From Nocardioides cavernae (lineage in GTDB: Bacteria; Actinomycetota; Actinomycetes; Propionibacteriales; Nocardioidaceae): DNA of 64,000 nt. Each line of letters begins with the position of its first letter. Within the stretch, counting starts at the first letter, position 1. The DNA lies in the NCBI RefSeq assembly GCF_013410035.1, contig NZ_JACCBW010000001.1, positions 682,001-746,000 of the forward strand, in the 5' to 3' direction. A program made the translations under genes and the position numbers. Shown piece after piece: positions 48,580 to 57,398 of the stretch. The notes beneath the pieces were generated by a model. That model had not been told where the DNA came from, did no database searches, and saw only the letters and a list, made by a program, of their open reading frames with translations.

Positions 48580-49395
48580 TCAGCCGAAGTACGTCGAGTA
48601 GATCTCGTCGTAGCGGCCGCTCTCGCGGAGCTCGGCGAGCGTGCTGTTGATGGTGCGCAGGAGCGGGATGTTGCCGTCCTTGCGCACCGCCATGCCGTAC
48701 TGCTCACCGGTGTCGAACTCGCGCGACAGCTTGAGCTTGGGGTTGTCGGCGACGAACTGGCCCGACACGGTGTTGTCGAGCATCGCGGCGTCGAGCTCCC
48801 CGGAGTTCAGCGCCTGCTGCAGGCCGGCGGCGTCGTCGTACGCGACCACCTCGGTGCTCTCCGGCGCGTAGTCGCTGAGGTAGGTCTCGCCGGTGGTGTC
48901 CTTCTGGACCCCGACCCGCTGGCCGGCGAGCTCGGCGATCTGGTCGAGACCCGAGCCGCGCGGCGTGATGAGCGCCTGCTTGGCGTCGAAGTACGGGCTG
49001 GAGAAGTCGAGCACGCGGGCGCGCTCGCCGGTGATCGTCATCGCCGAGATCGCCACGTCGCACTCGTCGGTGTTGAGCGACGTGCCCGACGTGATGTCGT
49101 CGAACGCGACGTCGATGACGTCGAGGTCCACACCGAGCTCGTCGGCGACGGCCTGGCCGAGGTCGACGTCGAAGCCGACGAGCTTGCCCTTCTGCTCGTA
49201 GACGAAGGGCGGGTACGGGGCGTCGGTGCAGACCGTGAGCGCCCCGCCGAAGACCAGCGAGGTCTCGGACAGGGCGTCGGCCTCCTGGCCGGCCGCCTCG
49301 CCGCCGCAGGCGCTCAGCGACGCCAGCAGGGCGACGGAGGACAGGGCGGCTGCCGCGATCCGGGCAGGCATCGAACGACTGGTCGTGCGGTTCAT
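48580..49395 (-). CDS. polar amino acid-binding lipoprotein at the end of the conservon
   Basis: A 271-aa periplasmic-binding-type protein of the polar amino acid family. The signal peptide ends LSAC with Cys30 lipidated. Marks are LTVCTDAPYPPFVYEQKGKLVGFDVDLGQAVADELG, CDVAISAMTITGERARVLDFSSPYF and LAGQRVGVQKDTTGETYL. No ABC permease or ATPase is nearby. It starts only 4 bp after the cvnD stop codon on the same strand, so it is probably the fifth gene of the conservon operon and could be its outside sensor part. The start ATG 49395 was chosen for the normal signal-peptide length. Confidence 0.9.
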   Translation of the reverse strand: MNRTTSRSMPARIAAAALSSVALLASLSACGGEAAGQEADALSETSLVFGGALTVCTDAPYPPFVYEQKGKLVGFDVDLGQAVADELGVDLDVIDVAFDDITSGTSLNTDECDVAISAMTITGERARVLDFSSPYFDAKQALITPRGSGLDQIAELAGQRVGVQKDTTGETYLSDYAPESTEVVAYDDAAGLQQALNSGELDAAMLDNTVSGQFVADNPKLKLSREFDTGEQYGMAVRKDGNIPLLRTINSTLAELRESGRYDEIYSTYFG

Positions 49396-49399
49396 GGCG

Positions 49400-49996
49400 T
49401 CAGTTCGCATTCACGGTGAGCGACTCGCGCAGTCGCATGAGGGCGTATTCGGTGATCTTCACGAGCGCACCCTTGGCCTGCTCGCGGTCGCGAGCGTCGA
49501 GGCTGATGATCGGGATGTCGGCGGGCAGGGCCAGCGCGGCAGCGATCTCCTCGGCGGGGTAGCGCGGCACGCCGTCGAACTCGTTGACGGCGACGATGAA
49601 GGGGATGCCCTTGGACTCGAAGTAGTCCAACGGCGAGAACGACTCGTCGAGACGGGCCACGTCGACCAGCACGATGGCGCCGATGGCGCCCCGGCAGAGG
49701 TCGTCCCACATGAACCAGAAGCGGCGCTGGCCGGGCGTGCCGAAGAGGTAGAGGACCAGGTCCTCCGCCAGCGTCAGTCGACCGAAGTCCATCGCGACCG
49801 TGGTGGTGGCCTTGGTCGGCACGGCAGCCAGGTCGTCGACGCCCTCGGACTCGTTGGTCACGAGCGCCTCGGTGCGCAGCGGGTCGATCTCCGAGACGGC
49901 GCCGACCAACGTCGACTTGCCGACACCGAAGCCGCCTGCGATGACGATCTTCGTCGACGCAGCCGCGCGCTGTGCCTTAGTAGTTTCGAAGTCCAC
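49400..49996 (-). CDS. cvnD: conservon small GTPase-like protein
   Basis: A 198-aa P-loop GTP-binding protein: GGFGVGKST (about residues 21-29) is motif G1, LVLYLFGTPGQRRFWFMWDDL the G3 region, and VAVNEFDG takes the place of the usual NKxD. CvnD proteins act as Ras/Rab-like switches that work with the conservon kinase and roadblock protein. GTG 49996 is preferred over ATG 50029 because CvnD proteins normally begin with VDF-like residues and an AAAGGA site lies just upstream. It overlaps cvnC by 20 bp. Confidence 0.9.
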   Translation of the reverse strand: MDFETTKAQRAAASTKIVIAGGFGVGKSTLVGAVSEIDPLRTEALVTNESEGVDDLAAVPTKATTTVAMDFGRLTLAEDLVLYLFGTPGQRRFWFMWDDLCRGAIGAIVLVDVARLDESFSPLDYFESKGIPFIVAVNEFDGVPRYPAEEIAAALALPADIPIISLDARDREQAKGALVKITEYALMRLRESLTVNAN

Positions 49997-50345
49997 GGAG
50001 GGTCCTTTCGATGAGCTCGAGGCGCTCATCTGTCGACGTCTTGTCGGTGATGGTGGCCTGGATGCGGACCAGGCCCTGCTCGATCAGGTCACCCAGCAGC
50101 ACCCGGGTGACGCCGATCGGCATCTTGGTGAGGGCCGACACCTCGGCCACGGAACGCCGGTCGCAGACCTCGAGAACCTGCGCGGCTGACGGCGACAGGG
50201 CCGGCGCCTCCGCACCTGCCTGCAGACGGAGCGTGGCCTCCATGGCCAGCTCGACCTTGGCGGCCGTCCGTCCGGCGGTGAGGGTGTAGGAGCGGACGAG
50301 GCGGGGGCGGTAGCCCTCGTCCTCGGGCTCGACAGGCGGCGTCAT
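49977..50345 (-). CDS. cvnC: conservon DUF742 protein
   Basis: A 122-aa protein of the DUF742 family: RLVRSYTLTAGRT (residues 14-26), a winged-helix-like stretch VCDRRSVAEVSALTKMPIGVTRVLLGDLIEQGLVRI (about 60-95) and the typical ending LELIERTLRGLRNY. It is the third member of actinobacterial conservons. It resembles DNA-binding proteins but probably acts as a protein partner. It begins 13 bp after cvnB. Confidence 0.92.
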   Translation of the reverse strand: MTPPVEPEDEGYRPRLVRSYTLTAGRTAAKVELAMEATLRLQAGAEAPALSPSAAQVLEVCDRRSVAEVSALTKMPIGVTRVLLGDLIEQGLVRIQATITDKTSTDERLELIERTLRGLRNY

Positions 50346-50358
50346 GTCGCTGGGCCGG

Positions 50359-50799
50359 TCAGCCGCCCGTACCGACGCGGGCCTGGGCCTCGACGGTACG
50401 TCCGACGCGGTCCACCAGCAGGGCCATCTCGTAGCCCACCTGGCCGATGTCGGCCTCCTCGGTGGTGAGGACGGTGAGGTTCGACCCGTCACCGACGCTC
50501 ATCAGCATGAGGAAGCCCATCTCCATCTCGACGATGGTCTGCATCACCGAACCGCCCTCGAACAGGCGGGCGGCGCCCACCGCGAGGCTGGCGAGTCCGG
50601 AGGACACGGCGGCGACCTGCTCGGCACGCTCGCCCGGGATGCTCGTGCTCGAGGCCATGAGGAGGCCGTCGGCGGACACGAGGATCGCGTGCGCGGCGTC
50701 GGGGACGTCGTCGACGAAGCGCGACATCACCCAGTCGAGGTCTCGGTCGTCACCAGCCGTGCCGGTGGCGGCGGGGGCGGCGAAGGAATCGTGCGTCAT
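50359..50799 (-). CDS. cvnB: conservon roadblock/LC7 protein
   Basis: A 146-aa roadblock/LC7 domain protein: [31 protein letters not shown] (residues 21-51), then [20 protein letters not shown] and [32 protein letters not shown]. The family helps regulate small GTPases and joins CvnA with CvnD. ATGA overlap with cvnA shows translational coupling. Confidence 0.94.
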   Translation of the reverse strand: MTHDSFAAPAATGTAGDDRDLDWVMSRFVDDVPDAAHAILVSADGLLMASSTSIPGERAEQVAAVSSGLASLAVGAARLFEGGSVMQTIVEMEMGFLMLMSVGDGSNLTVLTTEEADIGQVGYEMALLVDRVGRTVEAQARVGTGG

Positions 50800-53700
50800 G
50801 CGGGGCCTGCTTCCGTGTGCTGGGTGGAACTCTGGGCGGCTGCTCGACCGCGGCTGACCCCGGCCTTGTGGGCCTGGAGCCGGCGGCGGATCGCTTCGGG
50901 GTCACGTGTCTTGGTGGTCGTGGGCGGGGTCACGCTACCGGGGACGAGGCGCTCCCCGGGGGCACGTCGCGGGAGTCCCACGGCGGTCGGGTCGGCGGCG
51001 GGCGCCTCCTCGGCCACGTGCTCGGCGATCTCCCACCCGCGGTCGACCTCGGTCTCGTGGATCTGGCTCGCGTCACCGGTCAGCCAGCCCGAACGCATGG
51101 ACTTGAAGATCGGCGACTCGCCACCGGCCCGTGCGGGCTCGGCGTTGCTCAGACCGTTGGAGTGACCGTTGGAGTGACCGTTGCTGTGCCCGTTGGCGTG
51201 CCCGTTGCTGTGCTCGAGGGGAGCCTCGGGCTGGTACGGCGTGGTGGGCGGCTCGTACGCCTGGACCGGGTCGGCCAGCGGCTCGGGCTCGACGACGGGC
51301 TCCTCGGCGACCGGCTCGGCGACCGGCTCGGCGACCGGCTCGGCGACGGGCTCCGGGTCGACCACCGGCTCGGAGGACGCCGGCTGCGGCGAGCTGGCCG
51401 GGGTCCCCAGTCCGAGCGGGTCGTTGCGGTCGAACTCGACCTCGTCCTCGTCGGCCTGGGCGACCGGCTCGGGCTCGACGACGGGCTCCGGCTCGGGCTC
51501 CGGGTCGGCCAGGGTCGGCAGCGGGTCGGACAGCGGGTCGAAGGCCCGGGTGGACTCCTCGACGCTCTCCGCCGGCGCCTCGGCGACGGGCTCGGTGACG
51601 GACTCGGTGACGGACTCGGTGACGGGCTCGGTGACGGGCTCGGTGACCTCGGGCTGGACCTCGGGGGCCTGCTCCTCGGCGACGGGCGGCTCGACGACGG
51701 GCTGCTCTGCGACCGGCTCCTGGACCTCCGGCTGCACCGGCGTCTGGACCTCGGGCGTGGTCTCGGCGCTGCGCGCCTCCTGCTCGGCCTGCGCACGCTG
51801 GCGGGCGGCCAGCGCCGTGATCGGCACGACGCGGGCGACCTTCTCCGCACGGCTCTCCGCCGACTCCGACGCCGTGGAGGCGGCCTCGCTGGTCTCGGCG
51901 GCAGGCGTGCCCCGCTTGCCGAACAGCGGCCCGGTCGCGCCGGAGGTCTCCGGCGGGAGGAACGCGTCGGCACCGGTGCGCGGCATGTTGGCGCCGGGGT
52001 CGCGACGCGGCAGCAGGCTGCCGAGCGGCGGACGGTCCGGCGTGGGCTCCGACATGCCGGCGGAGGCGACGGGGGCCTCCTCGGCACGCGCCGCAGGGGC
52101 CGGCGTCGTCGCGGCGGCAGGCGCCGGGGTGGGCTCGGCGGTCCTCGCGACGGGGGCGGCCGGCTCGAGGTCGGACTCCTCCTTCGCGTCCTTGCGCGCG
52201 GCCTTCGCCTCGGCGGCGGCGGCGCGCTCGGCGGCCTTGGCCTCTGCCTTCTGCTGGCGGGCCAGGTTGCGGGACTCACGCTTGGACAGGACCGGCGAGG
52301 TGACGGCACCGCTGTCGAGCACCTCGGCGACACCGGCCGGCGCGGCGACGGACTCGGCGGCCGGGGCCTGAGCCGGGGCCTGCGGCAGGTCGGGAAGGAC
52401 CGAGGCGGGCAGGAGGACCATGGCGGTCATGCCGCCGCCGGGGTTGCGCGACAGGCTGGCGTCGATGCCGTGGCGCTCGGCGAGGCGCGAGACCACGAAC
52501 AGGCCCATGCGGCGGGCGGTGTCGGGCGTGGCCTCGGCACCGTGCTGGAGGTCGTTGTTGAGCTGCTCGAGCTCGGCCGGCGGGACGCCGAGGCCGGAGT
52601 CGGTGATGGTGACGGTGACGCCGTCGGCACCGAGCTTGGCGGCCAGCCGCACGGGCTCGGCGGGCGGCGAGTAGGTCAGCGCGTTGTCGACCAGCTCGGT
52701 GAGCAGGTGGACCACGTCCGCCGCGGCCTCGTCGCCCACGCGGGTGTTGAGGTGCGACAGGATCTGCACCCGCTGGTAGTCCTGCACACCGGACGTCGCG
52801 GCCTGGAGGGCCTCGCCGACGGTGAGGCTGAACTGACCGGCGGCGCGGTTCGGCGCGTCGGCGAGGATCAGCAGCGAGTCGGCCGTACGGCGCATGCGCG
52901 AGGCGAGGTGGTCGAGGCGGAACAGCGACTCGAGGCGCTTGGGGTCCTCCTCGTCGTGCTCGAGGCGCTCGATCTGCGCGAGCTGCTGGTTGACCAGGGA
53001 GGTCGAGCGGCGCGAGAGCGTCACGAACATCGCGTTGACGGTCTGGCGGAGCTGGGCCTCGCCGGAGGCCAGGTGGATGGCCTGGCGGTGGAGGTCGTCG
53101 ACCGCTCGCGCGACCTGGCCGATCTCCTCGTTGGTGTGGACGTCGATCGTCTGGATCGGCTCCGGCTCCTTGCCGGCCCGGATCCGGGCGACGGCGTCGG
53201 GCAGGCGGTGACGGGCGACGGCGAGGGCGCCCTCGCGGACCTTGCCGATCGGGCCGAGGAGGCTGCGGGCGATGAAGAAGGCCAGGGCGATCGCGGCGGC
53301 CAGGGCCAGCAGCGTCAGCACGGCGCCCACGAGGGCGTTGCGCTGGGCGTCGGAGGCGGCCTCGTCGAGGGAGTCGGTGACGCCGCTGACGAGCGTGGTC
53401 GTGAGCTGGTCGTAGGGGGCGTAGGCGTCACGGCCGTCGAGGTCCGTCGCGGCGTCGTCGCGGATCTGGCCGGCGTGCGCGGTGTTCTGCGTACGCAGCA
53501 GGGACGTCTGGTCCTCGGCGCCCTCGACGGACCCGGCGAGACGGTCGATGGCCGCCGCCTCCACGCCGATCTCCGAGAAGAGCTCCTGCGAGCTGGACTG
53601 GGACAGCGTCGTGGCGAGCAGGCCCTGCTGCAGGGCGAGGGACAGGCGGCCGCTCATGACCTGGGAGAGCTGCTCGAGGCGGGGCTCGGGCGTCTCCTGG

Positions 53701-54200
53701 GCGGCGTTCACGCTGGTGATGAGCTGCGAGACGCTGGACTCGAGCTGCCGGACGAGGGCGATCCAGGTGGCGGGGCCGAGGTTCTCGGCACCGTCGCCGC
53801 GCATGGCCTGGCTGAGGTCGAGCAGCGCGTTGACGTGCGCGGTCTGGAGCTCGTCGAGGTCGGCGGTGTCGCGTGCGGCGACCAGGGTCTCGGCTCCGGA
53901 CACGATGTCGTCGATCGAGTCGATCAGGTCGCCCTGGCTGGCGGCGCTGTCCGACTGCGCGGCGACCATGGCGGCCTCGGAGGCGGTGAGGTAGCCGATC
54001 GCGGGCTCGATGATGGTGACCTGCTGCGCGCTGCGCGACGCCTGGCGGGAGTCGCCGTAGTCGCCGGACACGCGCAGGGCGCCGAGCACGGCGGCCAGCA
54101 GCAGCGGGATCGCCAGCGCCAGGGCCATCTTCCGGCCCAGCGGCCAGCCGGCGACCGAGAGACCCGCGCCCTTTCGGGGCTGGGCTGCATCCTGAGTCAT
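50796..54200 (-). CDS. cvnA: conservon sensor histidine kinase with very long C-terminal tail
   Basis: A 1134-aa membrane kinase. Membrane helices are at about 24-44 and 288-314, with an extracellular nitrate-sensor-like helical domain between them. HAMP covers about 315-380. The H-box is degenerate ([21 protein letters not shown], His431) and the ATP-binding domain is at about 490-600, with Asn506 in [12 protein letters not shown]. From about 605 to the end lies a disordered tail of more than 500 residues rich in Pro, Glu, Val and Thr with NGHS repeats near 1010. It heads the operon cvnA-cvnB-cvnC-cvnD-binding protein. It probably senses an outside signal and works with the Ras-like CvnD. 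Confidence 0.93.
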   Translation of the reverse strand: MTQDAAQPRKGAGLSVAGWPLGRKMALALAIPLLLAAVLGALRVSGDYGDSRQASRSAQQVTIIEPAIGYLTASEAAMVAAQSDSAASQGDLIDSIDDIVSGAETLVAARDTADLDELQTAHVNALLDLSQAMRGDGAENLGPATWIALVRQLESSVSQLITSVNAAQETPEPRLEQLSQVMSGRLSLALQQGLLATTLSQSSSQELFSEIGVEAAAIDRLAGSVEGAEDQTSLLRTQNTAHAGQIRDDAATDLDGRDAYAPYDQLTTTLVSGVTDSLDEAASDAQRNALVGAVLTLLALAAAIALAFFIARSLLGPIGKVREGALAVARHRLPDAVARIRAGKEPEPIQTIDVHTNEEIGQVARAVDDLHRQAIHLASGEAQLRQTVNAMFVTLSRRSTSLVNQQLAQIERLEHDEEDPKRLESLFRLDHLASRMRRTADSLLILADAPNRAAGQFSLTVGEALQAATSGVQDYQRVQILSHLNTRVGDEAAADVVHLLTELVDNALTYSPPAEPVRLAAKLGADGVTVTITDSGLGVPPAELEQLNNDLQHGAEATPDTARRMGLFVVSRLAERHGIDASLSRNPGGGMTAMVLLPASVLPDLPQAPAQAPAAESVAAPAGVAEVLDSGAVTSPVLSKRESRNLARQQKAEAKAAERAAAAEAKAARKDAKEESDLEPAAPVARTAEPTPAPAAATTPAPAARAEEAPVASAGMSEPTPDRPPLGSLLPRRDPGANMPRTGADAFLPPETSGATGPLFGKRGTPAAETSEAASTASESAESRAEKVARVVPITALAARQRAQAEQEARSAETTPEVQTPVQPEVQEPVAEQPVVEPPVAEEQAPEVQPEVTEPVTEPVTESVTESVTEPVAEAPAESVEESTRAFDPLSDPLPTLADPEPEPEPVVEPEPVAQADEDEVEFDRNDPLGLGTPASSPQPASSEPVVDPEPVAEPVAEPVAEPVAEEPVVEPEPLADPVQAYEPPTTPYQPEAPLEHSNGHANGHSNGHSNGHSNGLSNAEPARAGGESPIFKSMRSGWLTGDASQIHETEVDRGWEIAEHVAEEAPAADPTAVGLPRRAPGERLVPGSVTPPTTTKTRDPEAIRRRLQAHKAGVSRGRAAAQSSTQHTEAGPA
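51153..51212 (-). repeat. 12-bp tandem repeats in cvnA (NGHS segment)
   Basis: Five copies of a 12-bp unit related to ACCGTTGGAGTG, coding four-residue NGHS-type units. Confidence 0.85.
51306..51353 (-). repeat. 12-bp tandem repeats in cvnA (EPVA segment)
   Basis: Three perfect copies plus one near copy of GGCGACCGGCTC, coding EPVA units. Confidence 0.85.
51582..51641 (-). repeat. 12-bp tandem repeats in cvnA (EPVT/ESVT segment)
   Basis: Five near copies of GGTGACGGGCTC or GGTGACGGACTC, coding EPVT and ESVT units. Confidence 0.85.
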
Positions 54201-54413
54201 GTGTGCCTCGCGTTTGGGGGTGGGCTGCTACGACGAACGCACCGGCTGGACCGGAGCAGACTCAACTTAAGGAGTCCCGCGACATTCCGTGGCGTTTTCG
54301 CAGAACTGTTGAGCAAGGGTGTATGGGGAACAGGGACCGACGCGCAGGGACGTCGCCTGCCGTTCACTCCTCGCCCTTCCGCAGGGCCCCGAGTTGGGGC
54401 AGGCTGCAGCGCC
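54201..54413. other. 213-bp divergent promoter region
   Basis: Lies between cvnA (-) and the endonuclease gene (+) and is less GC-rich around 54255-54325. No clear TANNNT-to-start pair is seen, so both genes probably have leaders. Near the endonuclease start, 54355-54361 can pair with 54398-54404 (7 bp), or 54386-54390 with 54396-54400 (5 bp), but not both at once. Confidence 0.45.
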
Positions 54414-55583
54414 ATGACCCTTCATCTCGGGAAGGGCCGGTCGCTCGCGGCCGCCCTCGCATCCTCCGTCGCCCTCGTCCTGTCGCTGGTGGTGCTGCCG
54501 GCGGCGGTGCCGGCAGCGGCCGCCGCTCCCCTCACCGTCGGTCAGGCGATCGGCCAGCAGACCGGGGCCACGCAGACCGTGCGCGGCTACGTGGTCGGGC
54601 AGCCGACCGCCACCAGCACGGTCGTACGCTCCGGCTTCCCCAGCGACTACGCGCTGGCCATCGCCGACTCGCCGTCGCAGACCAGCACGTCGTCCATGCT
54701 GTACGTCCAGGTCCCCGCGGCGTTCCGCACCCAGTGGGGGCTGAGGTCCAACCCGTCGCTCCTGGGCACGCAGGTCGACGTCACGGGCGCGCTCGCGGCG
54801 TACTTCTCCCACCCCGGCATGACCGGCACGACGGCGTTCGCCGCTGCCGGGGCCGGCAGCCCGACGGACCCGCCCCCGGCCGGCGGCATCAGCCCGTGGG
54901 ACTCCACCTACTACGCGCCCGCGATCGGCAGGACGGGCGCGGCGCTGCGCACGTCGCTGCACGACATCATCGACGGGAACACGAAGCTGTCCTACGACGC
55001 GGTCTGGACCGCGCTCAAGGACACCGACCAGGACCCGGGCAACTCCGCCAACGTCATCGAGCTCTACACCGGCCGCTCGATCCCGAAGAGCAGCAACGGC
55101 GGGAGCACCGGCAACTGGAACCGTGAGCACGTGTGGGCGCAGTCGCGCGGGGGCTTCACCACCAGCGCCGGCCCCGGCACCGACCTCCACCACATCCGGC
55201 CCGAGGACGTCGCGGTCAACTCCACCCGCGGCAACAAGGACTTCGACGACGGCGGCTCGGCCGTGTCCGGCTGCTCGGACTGCTGGACCGACGCCGACTC
55301 CTTCGAGCCGCGTGACGCGGTCAAGGGCGACGTCGCGCGGATGCTGTTCTACATGGCGATCCGCTACGAGGGCGGCGACGGCTTCACCGACCTGGAGATG
55401 AGCTCGACCGTCGGCTCGTCCCCCTCGCGGATCGGCGACCTCGAGACGCTCATGGCGTGGAGCGCCGCCGACCCGGTGGACGCCTTCGAGATGCGGCGCA
55501 ACGACCGCATCCACGCCCAGTGGCAGGGCAACCGCAACCCGTTCATCGACCACCCGGAGTGGGCGGCCGCGATCTGGGGCTGA
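54414..55583 (+). CDS. secreted endonuclease I family nuclease with OB-fold domain
   Basis: A 389-aa secreted protein. The signal peptide covers about residues 1-38 (LAAALASSVALVLSLVVLPAAVPAAAAA). An OB-fold domain follows (LTVGQAIGQQTGATQTVRGYVVGQP, about 40-140), then an endonuclease I domain with NREHVWAQS (about 238-246) and DLHHIRPEDVAVNSTRGN (about 259-276), which form the His-Me metal site, and a later QGNRNPFIDHPEWA that closes the family. Two cysteines (SGCSDCW) may form a disulfide. It should degrade DNA or RNA outside the cell, perhaps for phosphate or nucleotide supply. Confidence 0.92.
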   Translation: MTLHLGKGRSLAAALASSVALVLSLVVLPAAVPAAAAAPLTVGQAIGQQTGATQTVRGYVVGQPTATSTVVRSGFPSDYALAIADSPSQTSTSSMLYVQVPAAFRTQWGLRSNPSLLGTQVDVTGALAAYFSHPGMTGTTAFAAAGAGSPTDPPPAGGISPWDSTYYAPAIGRTGAALRTSLHDIIDGNTKLSYDAVWTALKDTDQDPGNSANVIELYTGRSIPKSSNGGSTGNWNREHVWAQSRGGFTTSAGPGTDLHHIRPEDVAVNSTRGNKDFDDGGSAVSGCSDCWTDADSFEPRDAVKGDVARMLFYMAIRYEGGDGFTDLEMSSTVGSSPSRIGDLETLMAWSAADPVDAFEMRRNDRIHAQWQGNRNPFIDHPEWAAAIWG

Positions 55584-55603
55584 CGGGCCTCGCCATCCCC
55601 GGA

Positions 55604-55663
55604 GTCACCGGATATCCGGTGACCGCCCTGCCTACAGGTGCAGATCTCTACCTGTGGGCAGGG
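55604..55663. terminator. tandem terminator hairpins after the endonuclease gene
   Basis: A perfect 20-bp palindrome (55604-55623, GTCACCGG-ATAT-CCGGTGAC) is followed at once by a second stem, 55626-55639 with 55650-55663, 13 of 14 pairs. Both lie between convergent genes. Confidence 0.75.
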
Positions 55664-55700
55664 ATCCCGGGTGCGAAGCATCCCGCCGCGCGAGCAGGGC

Positions 55701-55913
55701 TCAGGCCCGCTCGACCTCGCTCTGCAGCTTGAGCACGGTGGTGCCGTCCTCCTGCTCGATGACGTACGCCGGGTCGTCGTCGCTGCCGTGGCGGGTGATC
55801 TTCTCACCCTTCGTGGTGCGCGAGACGTCGTCGTGGTGGACCTCCTTCACGGTGCCCTCGGCCCACGACGAGCCCCACTTCCACTTCACGGTCGTGCCTG
55901 TGCGGATCGCCAT
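55701..55913 (-). CDS. small DUF2945/HVA1 TUDOR-like protein
   Basis: A 70-aa protein of the DUF2945 type: GTTVKWKWGSSWAEGTVKEV at the start, then a short basic segment (RTTKGEKITRHGSDDDPAYVIEQEDGTTVLKLQSEV). The pattern of an SH3-like barrel with W..G.V.. matches this family, often called hypervirulence-associated TUDOR domain. It is small, soluble and charged; its role in bacteria is not known. The start ATG 55913 lies 40 bp from three tandem GCGTACGC-type repeats (55953-55985). Confidence 0.75.
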   Translation of the reverse strand: MAIRTGTTVKWKWGSSWAEGTVKEVHHDDVSRTTKGEKITRHGSDDDPAYVIEQEDGTTVLKLQSEVERA

Positions 55914-55952
55914 GCATCCACCGTGGCAGGGCGACGCACGGGTGTCCTCACC

Positions 55953-55985
55953 CCTGCGTACGCCCTGCGTACGCCCTGCGTACGC
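55953..55985. repeat. three 11-bp tandem repeats with GCGTACGC core
   Basis: CCTGCGTACGC three times without gaps. Each unit contains the palindrome GCGTACGC, so palindromes recur once per DNA turn, 40 bp upstream of the DUF2945 start. Confidence 0.9.
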
Positions 55986-55996
55986 CCGGGCGCGGC

Positions 55997-56680
55997 TCAG
56001 CCGCCCGAGCCGTGGCTGTGCGGCGGGACGACCGGACCCTCGGACGGCTGGACGACCACGAAGCCCGGGCCGTGGAAGGCGTACTGGAACGCCTCCCCCG
56101 TGCCGCCGCGCAGCATCGAGCGCATGTTCATCGAGCTGACGACCTGCGGCTGGAGGTTGGCCGACCAGCAGACGGCGGCGTTCATGTCGACGTAGGTCGG
56201 CACCTGCGAGCAGTCGAGGATCAGCGGCTGCCCGTCGCTCGTGAGCGCGACGGTGCCCTGGCCCTGGATCAGGGTGTTGAACATGCCGCCGCTCATCATC
56301 CCGGCGCCCTTGACGCGGTGGACGTCGTACTCGAGGTTCGCGTCCATCGCGAGCAGCGAGGTGCCGTTGACCGACAGCCCGTCGCCCTCGAGCTCGACGA
56401 GGAAGATGTCCTTGGCGGTGTCGGCGAAGAAGACCTCGCCCTGGCCCGCCACCGTCATCAGCGGCGTGTCCTCGGAGGTGACGAGGCGGCGCATCATCTT
56501 GCCGATCGAGCCCGCCGACTTGTGCTCGAAGCTCACCTGCCCCTGGAAGGCGACCATCGACCCCTTGGCCGCCAGCACCGGCTCGCCGAGCACCGCCCGC
56601 AGGGTCTTGCGGTGGTGCAGGCTGAACCGCGCGGTGGTCGGGTTCTCCTGGTTGGCCTGGTCGAACAGCTCGCTGCGCAT
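55997..56680 (-). CDS. AIM24 family protein
   Basis: A 227-aa protein of the AIM24/TRAP-like fold: two strand-rich halves, with LRAVLGEPVLAAKGSMVAFQGQVSFEH at about 28-54 and DGLSVNGTSLLAMDANLEYDVHRVKGAGMMSGGMFNTLIQGQGTVALTS in the middle. Bacterial members are of unknown function; the mitochondrial one is linked to inner-membrane organisation. It ends with a His/Gly-rich tail (PPHSHGSGG). No signal peptide. The gene precedes the DUF2945 gene on the same strand by 83 bp. Confidence 0.88.
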   Translation of the reverse strand: MRSELFDQANQENPTTARFSLHHRKTLRAVLGEPVLAAKGSMVAFQGQVSFEHKSAGSIGKMMRRLVTSEDTPLMTVAGQGEVFFADTAKDIFLVELEGDGLSVNGTSLLAMDANLEYDVHRVKGAGMMSGGMFNTLIQGQGTVALTSDGQPLILDCSQVPTYVDMNAAVCWSANLQPQVVSSMNMRSMLRGGTGEAFQYAFHGPGFVVVQPSEGPVVPPHSHGSGG

Positions 56681-56698
56681 GGTCCCCCCGTGGGTCGA

Positions 56699-56718
56699 GG
56701 CGGGCCGGGCGGCCCGCC
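56699..56718 (-). terminator. short GC stem after the XRE-cupin gene
   Basis: GGCGGGCC (56699-56706) and GGCCCGCC (56711-56718) with a GGGC loop, downstream of the stop at 56771 and just before aim24. Confidence 0.5.
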
Positions 56719-56770
56719 GTGCGCGGTGGAGCCTGTCCAGATCGGGACGACCGCAAACCCCGCGGCGGCC

Positions 56771-57331
56771 TCAGGAGCGGACGTGCATCCGCTCGCCCTG
56801 CGGCCCGAAGATCGCCAGCACCTCAGCCGGCGCCGGCCCGGGGTTGCCGACCCAGTGGGGCGTACGCGTGTCGAACTCGACGACCTCGCCCGGCTCCAGC
56901 AGGAGGTCCTTGGTGCCGAGGATGAGGCGCACCCGGCCGCTGAGGACGTAGAGCCACTCGTAGCCCTCGTGGGTCTTGAGGCCCGGGCCGGGATCGTCGT
57001 CCACCGGCAGGACCATCTTGAACGACTGGAGGCCGCCGGGGCGGCGGGTGAGGGAGATGAACGTACGACCGTGCCGCACGACCGGCTTGGACCGCACCCG
57101 CGGGTCGCCCGTCTCCGGGGCGTCGACGAGCTCGTCGAGCGCGACCCGGTGCGCCCGCGCCAGGGGCAGCAGCAGCTCGAGGGTGGGCTTGCGCTGGCCG
57201 GACTCCAGCCGCGACAGCGTGCTCACCGAGATACCGGTCTCCTCGGCGAGGTCGGTGAGGGTGGCCTCGCGCTCGAGCCGGAGCTGGCGGAGGCGGGGGC
57301 CGACCCCGCGGAGCACTCCTGCGTCGTCCAT
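56771..57331 (-). CDS. XRE-cupin transcriptional regulator
   Basis: A 186-aa regulator. An XRE helix-turn-helix fills about residues 13-67 (LRQLRLEREATLTDLAEETGISVSTLSRLESGQRKPTLELLLPLARA), and a cupin domain about 112-180 (HEGYEWLYVLSGRVRLILGTKDLLLEPGEVVEFDTRTPHWVGNPG). Such proteins sense a small molecule in the cupin. It is divergent from the FAD/methyltransferase fusion, with repeated TTTGCCATTA and TTTGTCAATA sites between, so it very probably controls that gene. Confidence 0.9.
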   Translation of the reverse strand: MDDAGVLRGVGPRLRQLRLEREATLTDLAEETGISVSTLSRLESGQRKPTLELLLPLARAHRVALDELVDAPETGDPRVRSKPVVRHGRTFISLTRRPGGLQSFKMVLPVDDDPGPGLKTHEGYEWLYVLSGRVRLILGTKDLLLEPGEVVEFDTRTPHWVGNPGPAPAEVLAIFGPQGERMHVRS

Positions 57332-57338
57332 GACGCCA

Positions 57339-57370
57339 GTTTGCCATTACAGCAAGAATGTTTGTCAATA
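57339..57370. promoter_or_regulatory. direct-repeat operator of the XRE-cupin regulator
   Basis: TTTGCCATTA (57339-57348) and TTTGTCAATA (57361-57370), 8 of 10 bases the same with a 22-bp period (two DNA turns), in an AT-rich patch between the two divergent genes. Confidence 0.5.
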
Positions 57371-57398
57371 TCGCGAGGCGGCGCCCATCATCGTCACC

